Below, piece after piece: positions 8,379 through 16,194 of a stretch of 64,000 nucleotides of DNA. The stretch's first letter is position 1. Each line of letters begins with the position of its first letter. The notes below the pieces were generated by a model. That model was not told where the DNA came from. It saw only the letters and a program-made list of their open reading frames with translations, and did no database searches. This DNA is from Mesorhizobium muleiense (GTDB lineage: Bacteria; Pseudomonadota; Alphaproteobacteria; Rhizobiales; Rhizobiaceae), in contig NZ_FNEE01000014.1 in assembly GCF_900099905.1 (NCBI RefSeq), positions 1 to 64,000 on the forward strand, written 5' to 3'. A program made the position numbers and the translations under genes.

Positions 8379-9446
8379 ATGGCCAATCAATTTTCGCGGA
8401 CAGCGCCAACCGTCCAACCGATAGCCGCCACGCCGGAACTTCCTTCCGCCGTCCCGCTGATGGCGCTTTCGACCGGTTTCTGGGCCTTCAAGACTCTGGC
8501 CGCTGCGCATGAGCTGGACCTCTTCAGCCGCCTTGCGGGCGGCGCCGACGTCACGGTAGCCGAGCTGGCGCAAGCGCTCGGCCTGCATCAACGCCCGGCC
8601 GAGATGCTGTTGACCGGCTGCGCTGCACTCGGGCTCCTGGAGAAAACCGGCGGCCGCTATCGCAACACGCCGTTAAGCGAAACCTATCTCGTGCGCGGAA
8701 AACCGTATTACTTCGGCGGCTTCGTGCAGATGCTCGACAAGCGGCTCTATCCCGGCTGGGGTAGGCTTGCCGAAGCGCTGCGCACGAACCGGCCGACCAC
8801 GTGGGACCCGGCGGTGCAATCCTCGGTGTTCGACGGCGAAGATCCGATGATGCTGGCGCTGTTCTGGGAGGCGATGCATTCGGTCTCCACGATGACCGCG
8901 CGCAAGCTCGGCGAAGCGATGGATTTCGGACATTTCCGCCGCCTCCTCGACATCGGCGGCGGATCGGGGGCGTACGACATCGAGCTTTGCAAACAGTATG
9001 GGGCGCTGCGTGCGACCGTGTTCGACTTGCCGCATGTGGCCGCGATCGCCGCGGGAAAGATTGCCGAGGCCGGTTTGACCGACCGGATCGAGACCGCAGG
9101 CGGCAACTTCTTCGAGCAGCTTCCCGGGGATCACGATTTGCATCTCCTATCGATGATCCTGCACGATTGGGACGAGGCGAAGAACCGCGCCCTGCTGCGC
9201 CGGTCGTTCGGGGCTTTGCCGAGCGGCGGCGCAGTCGTCATCAGCGAGCTTCTCGTCAACGACGAAAAGACCGGACCGGCGCCGGCGGCGCTGATGAGCC
9301 TCAACATGCTGATCGAGACGGAAGGACGAAACTACACGCCGGCCGAATATTCGGCGTGGCTCGAGGAAGCCGGATTCCGGGACATCGAGACGGTCTGGTT
9401 CGAGGCACCCGGCGCGAACGGCGCCGTGATCGGCCGCAAGCCGTAA
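8379..9446 (+). CDS. SAM-dependent O-methyltransferase (dimerising, PF00891-like)
   Basis: 355 residues. An N-terminal winged-helix dimerisation domain (about 25-105, with LTGCAALGLLEKTGGRYRNT) precedes the methyltransferase domain. The SAM-binding motif LDIGGGSGAYDIEL lies near residue 190 and VFDLPHVAAIA follows it. The segment LSMILHDWDEAKNRALLR and the EGRNYTPAEYSAWLEEAGF tail are typical of small-molecule O-methyltransferases such as those acting on polyketides, phenols or carotenoids. The substrate is unknown and no biosynthetic partner gene adjoins it. The start is fixed by an excellent ribosome site, agaggaggtgatc then ATG at 8379. Confidence 0.85.
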   Translation: MANQFSRTAPTVQPIAATPELPSAVPLMALSTGFWAFKTLAAAHELDLFSRLAGGADVTVAELAQALGLHQRPAEMLLTGCAALGLLEKTGGRYRNTPLSETYLVRGKPYYFGGFVQMLDKRLYPGWGRLAEALRTNRPTTWDPAVQSSVFDGEDPMMLALFWEAMHSVSTMTARKLGEAMDFGHFRRLLDIGGGSGAYDIELCKQYGALRATVFDLPHVAAIAAGKIAEAGLTDRIETAGGNFFEQLPGDHDLHLLSMILHDWDEAKNRALLRRSFGALPSGGAVVISELLVNDEKTGPAPAALMSLNMLIETEGRNYTPAEYSAWLEEAGFRDIETVWFEAPGANGAVIGRKP

Positions 9447-9513
9447 GGCGCAAAGCGCAGTGGAATAGGCGCCCCGCAGTTCAACCCTGCCGACAATGAT
9501 GATGGAGGCCGAA

Positions 9514-9744
9514 ATGGCTCACACGCAAACCCGCGTCGATCGTCACCGTCTGCTTGGACTTGTGGTGAAAACCACAGCAACCGCAATCGCGGCTCTCAAG
9601 ACCTGGCAACGGACCGTCTCAAGACGTCGGGCAATCGCTGGTTTGACGCCCGAGCGGTTGAGGGACATCGGTCATGCCGAGGCACCCGCGCCTGTGCTTG
9701 AGGTCAAGGCGGGTCTGGTCACGAACTTGATGTCGATGAGGTAA
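9514..9744 (+). CDS. Small DUF1127-domain protein
   Basis: 76 residues. The core WQRTVSRRRAIAGLTPERLR followed by DIGHAE is the DUF1127 pattern (arginine-rich, ending in L-x-D-I-G), widespread in Rhizobiales and Proteobacteria. In some species such proteins bind RNA and affect small-RNA turnover; that is family knowledge and not shown here. ATG 9514 has ggagg five bases upstream, so it is preferred over the three ATG codons at 9496-9504. Confidence 0.75.
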   Translation: MAHTQTRVDRHRLLGLVVKTTATAIAALKTWQRTVSRRRAIAGLTPERLRDIGHAEAPAPVLEVKAGLVTNLMSMR

Positions 9745-9764
9745 GCGAAATTCGAACCGATAAG

Positions 9765-10376
9765 ATGGACTGGAACAGTCTTGCCCAATTCTCGGCCGCG
9801 ACACTTTTGATTCTCATCACGCCCGGCCCGATTATGCTGATCATTGCCCATAATACGCTGCGGCACGGGGCGATGGCCGGTTTCTCGACCGCGATTGGTG
9901 TAGAGTTCGGAGAGGCGTGTCTGCTCGGGGCGATTTTCGTCGGCCTGTCACTTTCCGGTGAACTCTTGCCGGTGCTGTTGCGATGGCTTTCGCTGGCCGG
10001 AGCTCTTTATCTCATCTGGCTCGCTGCGGGCGCGTTGCGCCTCCGCCACCGGCCTTCGCGCTCTCCGAATTTGTCTCGCGCTCGTCCGCCCGTCCTCGAC
10101 GGGCTGGCGATCGCCTTCGCAAATCCCGCAGCTCTTCTGTTCTATGCCGCCTTCTTTCCGCAATTCATAGATCCGGATCATTCGATCTCTATGCAAATAG
10201 CCTTGCTTAGCGCGATGTATGTTTGCTTGCGCTCAGTCTCCGCCTCGGCTTGCGTCTTGACAGTCGCGCGGCTGCGGCTACCGGTCGGCTGTGCACAGGT
10301 CGGCAGATTTGCAAATCTGGGCTGCGCCGCAGTCTATCTCTCCATCGCAGTCATCACCGTCCTCAGACTTATGTGA
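9765..10376 (+). CDS. LysE-family amino-acid exporter (first of three)
   Basis: 203 residues, about six membrane helices. The LysE/RhtB signature is clear: LLILITPGPIMLIIAHNTLR in helix 1, then GVEFGEACLLGAIF, the pair ALYLIWLAAGALRLR and DGLAIAFANPAALLFYAAF. It would export an amino acid or derivative across the inner membrane using proton motive force. It starts 20 bases after the DUF1127 gene on the same strand. Two more LysE paralogues lie leftward-transcribed at 10489-11130 and 12087-12719. The middle (PSRSPNLSRARPP) is unusually polar and the C-terminal third is only weakly family-like, so it may be diverging. Confidence 0.8.
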   Translation: MDWNSLAQFSAATLLILITPGPIMLIIAHNTLRHGAMAGFSTAIGVEFGEACLLGAIFVGLSLSGELLPVLLRWLSLAGALYLIWLAAGALRLRHRPSRSPNLSRARPPVLDGLAIAFANPAALLFYAAFFPQFIDPDHSISMQIALLSAMYVCLRSVSASACVLTVARLRLPVGCAQVGRFANLGCAAVYLSIAVITVLRLM

Positions 10377-10488
10377 AATCGCACCGAACGGTGACCAATG
10401 TCGCCACCTTCGGCGGCAGTGCGGCCGGCCGTCATCGCAGGTCTCGCCAAGGCAGCGGCGGTCATCCATCTCTCTTCTTCTCACAACG

Positions 10489-11130
10489 TCAGGCAACCGG
10501 GCGCTTTGCCAGCAGCAGCCCACATCCAAGCATGATCATGGCACCGCCCGAGCCTTCACGAAGACGGCGAACGAGATTCCCACGCGACGCCGCGCCATCG
10601 CGAAGCCTTCCGGCTGCAAACGCCACGACAATATCGGCGAGCGTGTTGAGGGCAACCGAGATGGCGCCGAGGATCAGGAACTGCAGAACGACGTGATCCG
10701 ACGATGTATCGACAAACTGGGGAATGAAGGCGAGGAAGAATGCGGCCGTCTTCGGGTTCATCACTTCGACAAGGACGCCATCCCTGAAGGCCCGCATCGT
10801 GCCGACGGGCGGCTCCGAATGACCCAGCGACTTGTAGTCGAGCCTGGCATGGCGAATGGTTCGGTATCCCATCCAGACCAGATAGAGCGCGCCGACCACC
10901 TTGAGTGCCGTGAACAATTCGGCGCTTGCCAGCACGATCGCCGAGACGCCAAGGCTGCCGGCCACGACATGAAACAGCCCGCCGAGGCCATTGCCAAGGC
11001 TCGAAGCGATTCCTTCCGAGCGACCGCCGGAAAGGGTTCGGGCGGCGACATAAAAAATCCCCGGACCCGGGGTAATCGCCAGCAGGAATGCCGTGAACAG
11101 GTAGACGGTGAAGGCGTTGGATTCCAGCAT
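10489..11130 (-). CDS. LysE-family amino-acid exporter (second)
   Basis: 213 residues with six predicted helices. Family motifs: FLLAITPGPGIFYVAARTL in helix 1, GLGGLFHVVAGSLGVSA, ALYLVWMGYRTIRHAR and DGVLVEVMNPKTAAFFLAFI. The exported amino acid is unknown. The start at 11130 gives a canonical LysE N-terminus; a longer frame upstream is basic and proline-rich and looks non-coding. It is the last gene of a leftward run (LysE, DapA-like lyase, LysE) that diverges from a MocR regulator, so it is probably under that regulator. Confidence 0.85.
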   Translation of the reverse strand: MLESNAFTVYLFTAFLLAITPGPGIFYVAARTLSGGRSEGIASSLGNGLGGLFHVVAGSLGVSAIVLASAELFTALKVVGALYLVWMGYRTIRHARLDYKSLGHSEPPVGTMRAFRDGVLVEVMNPKTAAFFLAFIPQFVDTSSDHVVLQFLILGAISVALNTLADIVVAFAAGRLRDGAASRGNLVRRLREGSGGAMIMLGCGLLLAKRPVA

Positions 11131-11153
11131 GGAAATGTCCTGACGAAGTCTGT

Positions 11154-12074
11154 CTATCGAGCTTGCATACAACCAGCGGAGAAAACCGCATCGAGATGGT
11201 CGAGAGCGGCGGCGACGCGCTGCCGTGCCTGGTCCTTCAGCGGGAGGACGGGGCGTGGCGGATCGACGTCGCAGAGGTTCAGAAGACTGGCGACGACATA
11301 CATCACCCTGAAACTGCCGAATTCCTTGAACAGCGCCCAAAGCGGTCCGAAGGCGGCGTCAAGTCGCTCGACGGCCGCAGCGTCCCCGGCTTGCGCCGCT
11401 CGCGTCAGGGCCAGGGCCTGTGACGGCAGAAGTCCTGCGACGACGGAATACCAGGCGTCGCTCCCGGCGAGCAGCGCAGGCGCGCCGCCCCAGTCGCCGC
11501 TGTAGCCGATCCTGAATGCCGACCCGGTCGCAGACCGGAGGGAGGCAAGTTCGGACGTGAAGTCACCACCGGATGGCAAAGGCATCTTCACGGCTTCGAT
11601 GTTGACCACCTTCGACAAGCGGGAAATGAGGTCCAGGCTGAAGGTGAACCTGGTCGTGCCGGGATTGTTGTAGATGCAAAGCGGGAGCTGCCCCGCGTCG
11701 GCGACTGTGGCGAAGTGTTCGAAGACCTCATCGTCGACGAGCGGCGTATAGGAAACCGGAGCGAGCAGCAGGCCATCGGCGCCCGCAGCCTTCGCGTCAC
11801 GGGCAAGGTCCACGGCATCGCTGGTCCGGATCGCTCCGACGCCGACAATAACCGGGATTTTGCCGCCGACCGTGTCCATTGCCGTTTCGACCGCCCGTCG
11901 ACGCTCTTGTCGCGTGAGGAAAGCATAGGCGCCGGTACTGCCGAGCAGTCCGATGGAGTCCGCTCTCGCCTCCTCGATGTTCTTCAGAAGGCGCGCGAGG
12001 GCGGCGGTGTCGAGCCTGCCGGAAGCGTCCGCCGGGGTGATCGGGAATGCTGAAAGGCCTTGGAAGAGTGACAT
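11154..12074 (-). CDS. Dihydrodipicolinate synthase/N-acetylneuraminate lyase family protein
   Basis: 306 residues, standard size for the class I aldolase superfamily that includes DapA, NanA and sugar-acid aldolases. Visible active-site elements are the pyruvate-binding loop LLGSTGAYAFLTRQER, the tyrosine in CIYNNPGTTRF and the Schiff-base lysine in NIEAVKMP. It condenses or cleaves a pyruvate-containing compound; the exact substrate is not readable. It sits between two LysE exporters (23 and 12 bases away) in one transcription unit, so it probably acts on an amino-acid-related compound. It is less likely to be the housekeeping DapA because of this accessory setting and divergence. Confidence 0.85.
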   Translation of the reverse strand: MSLFQGLSAFPITPADASGRLDTAALARLLKNIEEARADSIGLLGSTGAYAFLTRQERRRAVETAMDTVGGKIPVIVGVGAIRTSDAVDLARDAKAAGADGLLLAPVSYTPLVDDEVFEHFATVADAGQLPLCIYNNPGTTRFTFSLDLISRLSKVVNIEAVKMPLPSGGDFTSELASLRSATGSAFRIGYSGDWGGAPALLAGSDAWYSVVAGLLPSQALALTRAAQAGDAAAVERLDAAFGPLWALFKEFGSFRVMYVVASLLNLCDVDPPRPVLPLKDQARQRVAAALDHLDAVFSAGCMQAR

Positions 12075-12086
12075 GAAGGAACCTTT

Positions 12087-12719
12087 TCAGATGCGGGTCA
12101 GGAGAAGCTTTAGCCCGGTAAATCCGAAGAATACCGCCAGCGTGCCTTCGATCCAGCGCCGCGCCCGTCGATACAGGGCGATCATGGGAGCGGTCGAAAA
12201 GACGATCGCGTAGCCGCAGAAGATGGTGACGCTCAGCACCGCGCAGCCCGCGAGGATCACCAGAACCGTATGCGACGACGACCCGGGCCCGAGTCCCAGC
12301 GTCATCAGCGCGATCCATGCCAGGATCGATTTCGGATTGGTGAGATGCATCAGCAGTCCGCGCTTGTAGAGAGTGGCCGCCGTCGCCTTCCGTTCGTTGG
12401 TCGGGCGAAGCTGATCCTTGTCTGAAGAAAGCGCAGCCTTGCCCGCTTTGAAGGCGAGATAGAGAAGATACAGGCCGCCGAGCAGCTGCAGGACCACAAG
12501 TGCGTGCGCGTATCGACTGAGGATCGCCGAGACACCTGACGCCGCCATCAGGCCCCAAAAGATCGAGCCACTGACGACGCCAGATGCGATTGCCAGCGCG
12601 GCCCCGCGGCCGTCGTTCATGGCAACGGCCATGATACGCATATTGCTCGGCCCGGGACTGCCGGCAGCGATGACGTAGGCGGTAAAGACGATGATGAATT
12701 GGTGGAACTCGGCCAGCAT
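12087..12719 (-). CDS. LysE-family amino-acid exporter (third), first gene of the MocR-divergent unit
   Basis: 210 residues, six predicted helices. Motifs: YVIAAGSPGPSNMRIMAVAM (helix 1, with the family's PGP), ASGVVSGSIFWGLMAASGVS, LYLLYLAFKAGKAAL and GLLMHLTNPKSILAWIAL. It begins a three-gene leftward unit and is divergent from the MocR regulator at 12890. ATG 12719 has gggaag at a usable distance; a TTG seven codons upstream is less likely. The genomic pairing of MocR regulators with transporters is common and supports an export operon responding to a PLP-reactive amine or amino acid. Confidence 0.85.
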   Translation of the reverse strand: MLAEFHQFIIVFTAYVIAAGSPGPSNMRIMAVAMNDGRGAALAIASGVVSGSIFWGLMAASGVSAILSRYAHALVVLQLLGGLYLLYLAFKAGKAALSSDKDQLRPTNERKATAATLYKRGLLMHLTNPKSILAWIALMTLGLGPGSSSHTVLVILAGCAVLSVTIFCGYAIVFSTAPMIALYRRARRWIEGTLAVFFGFTGLKLLLTRI

Positions 12720-12763
12720 TTTACTTCCCAGGAGGTGCAATCTGGCGTCATCAATACAAGCAC

Positions 12764-12813
12764 AACTGGCCCTGACATAGAACCAGTTTTGAATAAAAAG
12801 CGCTGGTCCAGTT
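12764..12813. promoter_or_regulatory. Candidate MocR operator in the divergent promoter region
   Basis: Between the divergent LysE (12719) and MocR (12890) genes are three copies of the same hexamer: aactgg at 12764-12769 and ccagtt at 12783-12788 and 12808-12813. The last two form a direct repeat with a 25-base period, and the first pair forms an inverted repeat. MocR-type regulators often bind direct repeats in such intergenic regions. The region also has ctgaca at 12772-12777 as a possible -35 element. This is a motif reading only. Confidence 0.4.
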
Positions 12814-12889
12814 GGCCTCAGGCCTTTGCCTGGCTGATTTTCCCGGTAATGTCTGGATCAACGAAACGTCTTCATTTGGGTAATCGCGA

Positions 12890-14398
12890 ATGGTCCAGTC
12901 CCGCAAGCAGAATTCGTCGTCGGGAAGTTCGTCGTCGGGATTGGGCGCGCGCGGGATCTATGAGAACCTGCGGGAACAGATCGTGGCAGAAGTATACGGC
13001 CGCGGGGACGTGCTCCCGTCGGCTCGTGCGCTGGCGGTCGAGCTTGGCGTCTCACGAACGACTGTGACGTCCGCTTACGAACAGCTCGCCGCAGAGGGGT
13101 TCGTGGTCATTCGACATGGCGCGCGGCCACGGGTGGCCATCAAGATCGCGCACAGCGAGCCGGGAGACCTCGGTCATACAGCCGCAGAGCCACACAGCCT
13201 CTCCGCTTTCGGAGAAAGGCTTCGATCCCGAGCCATCCCGATGCGGGTTGCGTCGGAGAAGCTCGTCGCCGACTTCCGCTACGGCGACATGTCGGCCTCT
13301 GACTTCCCGACCCTTGCCTGGCGGAAGGCCATGAACGATGCTGCGCTGGGACGGCCGCCCAAGCTGTCCTATGGCGACCCCTGTGGCTCGATCCGCCTGC
13401 GCAGCGCTCTGCAGGGCTATCTATGGCGAGCGCGCAGCATCAGGTGCGAGGTCGGCGAGATCGTCGTCGTCAACGGCTCTCAGCAGGGACTGGATCTCTG
13501 CGCCCGCCTGCTTCTCGATGAGGGCGACGGCTTTGCCATCGAAGAGCCCTGCTACCCGATGGCACGGAGCGTCTTCGAGATGACAGGAGCCATCGCCGCC
13601 CCGGTGGAGGTCGACGCCGAAGGCATCAGGGCGGACCTGTTGGCGGATGTTGGCGCGCGGCTGGCTTACGTCACGCCGTCACATCAGTTTCCCCTCGGAA
13701 GCGTCATGTCGATGGGGCGACGCCAGCAACTGCTAGGATGGGCGAAAGAGAAGAGGGCCTACATCGTCGAGGACGACTACGACAGCGAATATCGTTTCGA
13801 CATGAACCCGATACCGCCGCTTCGCGCGTTGGGAGGCGCGTCGAACGTCATCTATATCGGTACGGTCTCGAAGACACTGTCGCCGTTGCTGCGGATCGGC
13901 TACGTCGTCGTTCCGCGTGAGTTGCAGGAGGTTTTTGCCCACGCCAAGCGCCTGACGGACAGGCATGCGCCCAGCCTCGAACAGGAGGCGCTTGCGACCC
14001 TGCTGGAAACCCGCGTCTACGAAAGCCACGTGCGCAAGGCCCGGCGTCAAAATGCCCGCCGACGTGCAGCGCTCCTCGACGCTCTGCAGGCGGAATTCCG
14101 CGATCTCGTTCGGGTCGAAGGCGCAGAGGCCGGTCTGCACGTCGTCGTCTGGTTTCACGACACGCCGCCCGCTATGGCGGCATCGTTCATCGAGAAAGCC
14201 GCCTCGCTCGGGGTCGGCATCTACTCCATATCGCCGCATTATTTCGACCAGACATTGGATTTCGACCAGACATTGGATCGCAGCTGCCTCGGCCTGGTGA
14301 TGGGATACGCAAGTCTGACCGAGAGCCAGATCCACAGAGGACTAAAGCTCCTTCGACGCGCTTACGAGGAGGCAACAGGCAGCGGCGACGTATCGTAG
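12890..14398 (+). CDS. MocR-family regulator (GntR wHTH fused to PLP aminotransferase-like domain)
   Basis: 502 residues. Residues about 20-90 form a GntR winged helix (LPSARALAVELGVSRTTVTS); about 120-495 form a fold-type I aminotransferase-like domain with IVEDDYDSEYRF and the PLP-binding lysine in GTVSKTLSPLLRIGY (Lys328). Such proteins sense amino acids or amines through PLP and control transport or metabolism genes. The divergent leftward LysE/lyase/LysE unit is the probable target. Odd feature: an exact 18-bp tandem duplication at 14246-14281 repeats FDQTLD in the C-terminal part. The reading frame is kept, so the protein is likely still made. The ribosome site is weak. Confidence 0.88.
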   Translation: MVQSRKQNSSSGSSSSGLGARGIYENLREQIVAEVYGRGDVLPSARALAVELGVSRTTVTSAYEQLAAEGFVVIRHGARPRVAIKIAHSEPGDLGHTAAEPHSLSAFGERLRSRAIPMRVASEKLVADFRYGDMSASDFPTLAWRKAMNDAALGRPPKLSYGDPCGSIRLRSALQGYLWRARSIRCEVGEIVVVNGSQQGLDLCARLLLDEGDGFAIEEPCYPMARSVFEMTGAIAAPVEVDAEGIRADLLADVGARLAYVTPSHQFPLGSVMSMGRRQQLLGWAKEKRAYIVEDDYDSEYRFDMNPIPPLRALGGASNVIYIGTVSKTLSPLLRIGYVVVPRELQEVFAHAKRLTDRHAPSLEQEALATLLETRVYESHVRKARRQNARRRAALLDALQAEFRDLVRVEGAEAGLHVVVWFHDTPPAMAASFIEKAASLGVGIYSISPHYFDQTLDFDQTLDRSCLGLVMGYASLTESQIHRGLKLLRRAYEEATGSGDVS

Positions 14399-14480
14399 GT
14401 GCTTTACGGCCTGCCTGAGGGAACAGGCGCGCGCGACGCCGAAGGCAGCCTCGGCACCGCGCGGGTGGTGATCTGCCGCT

Positions 14481-14583
14481 AGAGCGCTTTGCGTTTTGGT
14501 GGACCAAAACCGCGCTCTAACTCCTTGTTTTACACATTTTGTCGGACGCCAAACCAAGATTTTTGGCTGCAAAATGCTCTAGA
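14481..14583. repeat. Dispersed palindromic repeat (hairpin element)
   Basis: An outer inverted repeat (agagcg 14481-14486 with cgctct 14513-14518) encloses a perfect inner palindrome TTTTGGTGGACCAAAA (14494-14509). The element continues to a second agagc-type half (gctctaga, ending 14583) that overlaps the stop codon of the ElaB-like gene. Its agagcgctttgcg end resembles the aaagcgcgtcg arm of the elements at 20944 and 55567, so it may belong to the same or a related family. It lies between convergent genes and could also act as a two-way terminator. Confidence 0.5.
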
Positions 14584-14914
14584 ACCACCGCCGTTCAGGC
14601 TCGGAGCTCTTTGCGATGACAATTCCCAAGAGAACGCCGAGCACGCCGCCAAGCATCATCGCCGTAGAGATCGTGCCTGGATTCTGCTGGACGGTTTCGG
14701 TCACGGTGTGTGCCTGGCTGCGCAATTGCCGGGCTGCGCGCGAGGCTCGTTCGGCGGCGCTCTCGTACCAGCCCTGTGCCTCCTCGGCACGGTCGGAAAG
14801 GGTCCGGTTTATTTTGGCGATTTCGCGACGAAGCTCGGCGATCTGTTTCTTCATCGCTTCCTGCGCGTCGTTTGCCGCCTTTGAGGTGCCTGCCATATTG
14901 GTGGTCTCCGCCAT
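14579..14914 (-). CDS. ElaB/YqjD/DUF883-like membrane-anchored stress protein
   Basis: 111 residues. A long amphipathic, charged helix region (AQEAMKKQIAELRREIAKIN and on to about residue 75) is followed by QNPGTISTAMMLGGVLGVLLG, a C-terminal glycine-rich membrane helix ending in charged residues. This is the layout of the ElaB/YqjD family, inner-membrane tail-anchored proteins that in E. coli bind ribosomes and are stress/stationary-phase induced. The ATG at 14914 has agggag eight bases upstream. A perfect EcfG-type promoter (14965-14989) lies 50 bases upstream, fitting stress control. Confidence 0.8.
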   Translation of the reverse strand: MAETTNMAGTSKAANDAQEAMKKQIAELRREIAKINRTLSDRAEEAQGWYESAAERASRAARQLRSQAHTVTETVQQNPGTISTAMMLGGVLGVLLGIVIAKSSEPERRWF

Positions 14915-14964
14915 TGGATTTCTCCCTTTGGTAATCATATCCCCCAAGGTCATCAGATAGGGGA

Positions 14965-14989
14965 AACGGTCGCGGACACGCAGGGTTCC
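14965..14989 (-). promoter_or_regulatory. EcfG/RpoE2-type general stress promoter of the ElaB-like gene
   Basis: On the minus strand the sequence reads GGAAC (14989-14985), 16 bases, CGTT (14968-14965). This is an exact match to the alphaproteobacterial general stress sigma factor consensus GGAAC-N16/17-cGTT. It is oriented toward the ElaB-like gene and ends 50 bases before its ATG. Confidence 0.6.
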
Positions 14990-15021
14990 TTGCCCCAGAA
15001 AACGCGCCGCTGATTGCGTTA

Positions 15022-16194
15022 TCAAGCATCCCCTTGCTCCCGCGCGTGGCGGGCAATGATGCTCTCCTCGTCGGTCGCGACGACGCGTATTTCGACCTTG
15101 CTGTCCGGTTGGCTTATGATCCCGGCATGGGCGGCATTGGATGGCTCGTCGATCGCCACGCCAAGCCAATCAAGCCTTTCGCAAATTGCCTTGCGGACCG
15201 GCGCCGAGCGCTCGCCGATGCCGGCGGTGAACACCAGGCATTCGAGGCCGCCCAGCGTGTTGGCGAGCGCGGCAGCTTCCCGTGCCGCCCGGAAGGCAAA
15301 AAGCTCTACCGCTTCGCGGGCGTGGGGGTTGTCGCTCGCTTCCAGCGTGCGCATGTCGCCCGAGATGCCGGATATTCCAAGCAGCCCGGATTCCTCATAG
15401 AGCATATGCTGCAGAGCCTCCCCGGCGATGCCTCGTTCCAGGACGAAGTACAAAAGCACGCCCGGATCGATGGCGCCGCAACGCGTGCCCATGACCAGGC
15501 CGTCGAGCGCGGAAAAGCCCATCGTCGTGTCGAAGCTTCTCCCGTCGCGCATGGCGCACAGGCTCGCCCCATTGCCGAGGTGGGCGACGATCGTCCGCTT
15601 CGCTGCAAGCGCCGGCGATATCGCCTTGAGCCGCCCGGCGATGTACTCGTAGGAAAGTCCGTGAAACCCGTAGCGGCGGATTCCGTCCGCATCGTATTTG
15701 CGCGGCAGCGCGAAGCGGCTGACGATCGGATCCATCGTCTGATGGAAGGCGGTGTCGAAGCAGCCGACCTGCGGCAGATCCGGCCGCAGCGCCGCAAGTG
15801 TGCGGATCGGCGCGAGACTGCGGGGCTGGTGCAGCGGCGCAAGCGGCGTCAGCCTGTCCAGGGCCTCGATCACGACCGGCGTCAGGCGGACGGGTTCGAC
15901 GAACTCGCGCCCGCCATGCACGATGCGGTGACCGGCGCATACCAGTTTCCTGCCGCCAAGTTCGCTCTCGATCCAGCGCAGCAAATCGCCGATGCCCGCA
16001 TCGCGTGCGTCTGCGGCAAGCGGCCGATCACACTGCATGGTTCCGTCAGCCGCTTTCGCGCTGAGCCTCGGCGCATCGCCGAGATCCAGCTTGCCACGCG
16101 AGACAAGCTGCAGTTCGGTGGAGGGTTCCAGATCGTATAGTCCGAACTTGATGCTGGAGGAGCCGGCGTTCAGTGCCAGAATTGCCTGTCGCAT
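15022..16194 (-). CDS. ackA: Acetate kinase
   Basis: 390 residues, the usual acetate kinase size. The acetokinase signatures are present: ILALNAGSSSIKFGLYDL near the N-terminus, HRIVHGGREF, TIVAHLGNGASLCAMRDGRS and GTRCGAIDPGVLLYF. It interconverts acetyl phosphate plus ADP with acetate plus ATP in the cytoplasm. The start at 16194 overlaps the phosphoketolase stop (TGATG), which indicates translational coupling. The pair forms the phosphoketolase-acetate kinase route: sugar phosphate is split to acetyl phosphate, which then yields ATP. No phosphotransacetylase gene is nearby. A longer frame of 14 residues upstream is not needed and lacks family character. Confidence 0.93.
   Translation of the reverse strand: MRQAILALNAGSSSIKFGLYDLEPSTELQLVSRGKLDLGDAPRLSAKAADGTMQCDRPLAADARDAGIGDLLRWIESELGGRKLVCAGHRIVHGGREFVEPVRLTPVVIEALDRLTPLAPLHQPRSLAPIRTLAALRPDLPQVGCFDTAFHQTMDPIVSRFALPRKYDADGIRRYGFHGLSYEYIAGRLKAISPALAAKRTIVAHLGNGASLCAMRDGRSFDTTMGFSALDGLVMGTRCGAIDPGVLLYFVLERGIAGEALQHMLYEESGLLGISGISGDMRTLEASDNPHAREAVELFAFRAAREAAALANTLGGLECLVFTAGIGERSAPVRKAICERLDWLGVAIDEPSNAAHAGIISQPDSKVEIRVVATDEESIIARHAREQGDA

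Noticed and set aside
7272..8591. 439-codon minus-strand frame across the DUF6064 gene
   Set aside because: Gln/Arg-rich shadow typical of antisense frames to membrane proteins; no ribosome site.
12890..14398. Treating the MocR gene as an ordinary aminotransferase
   Set aside because: The GntR winged helix at the N-terminus and its divergent transporter target show it is a regulator.
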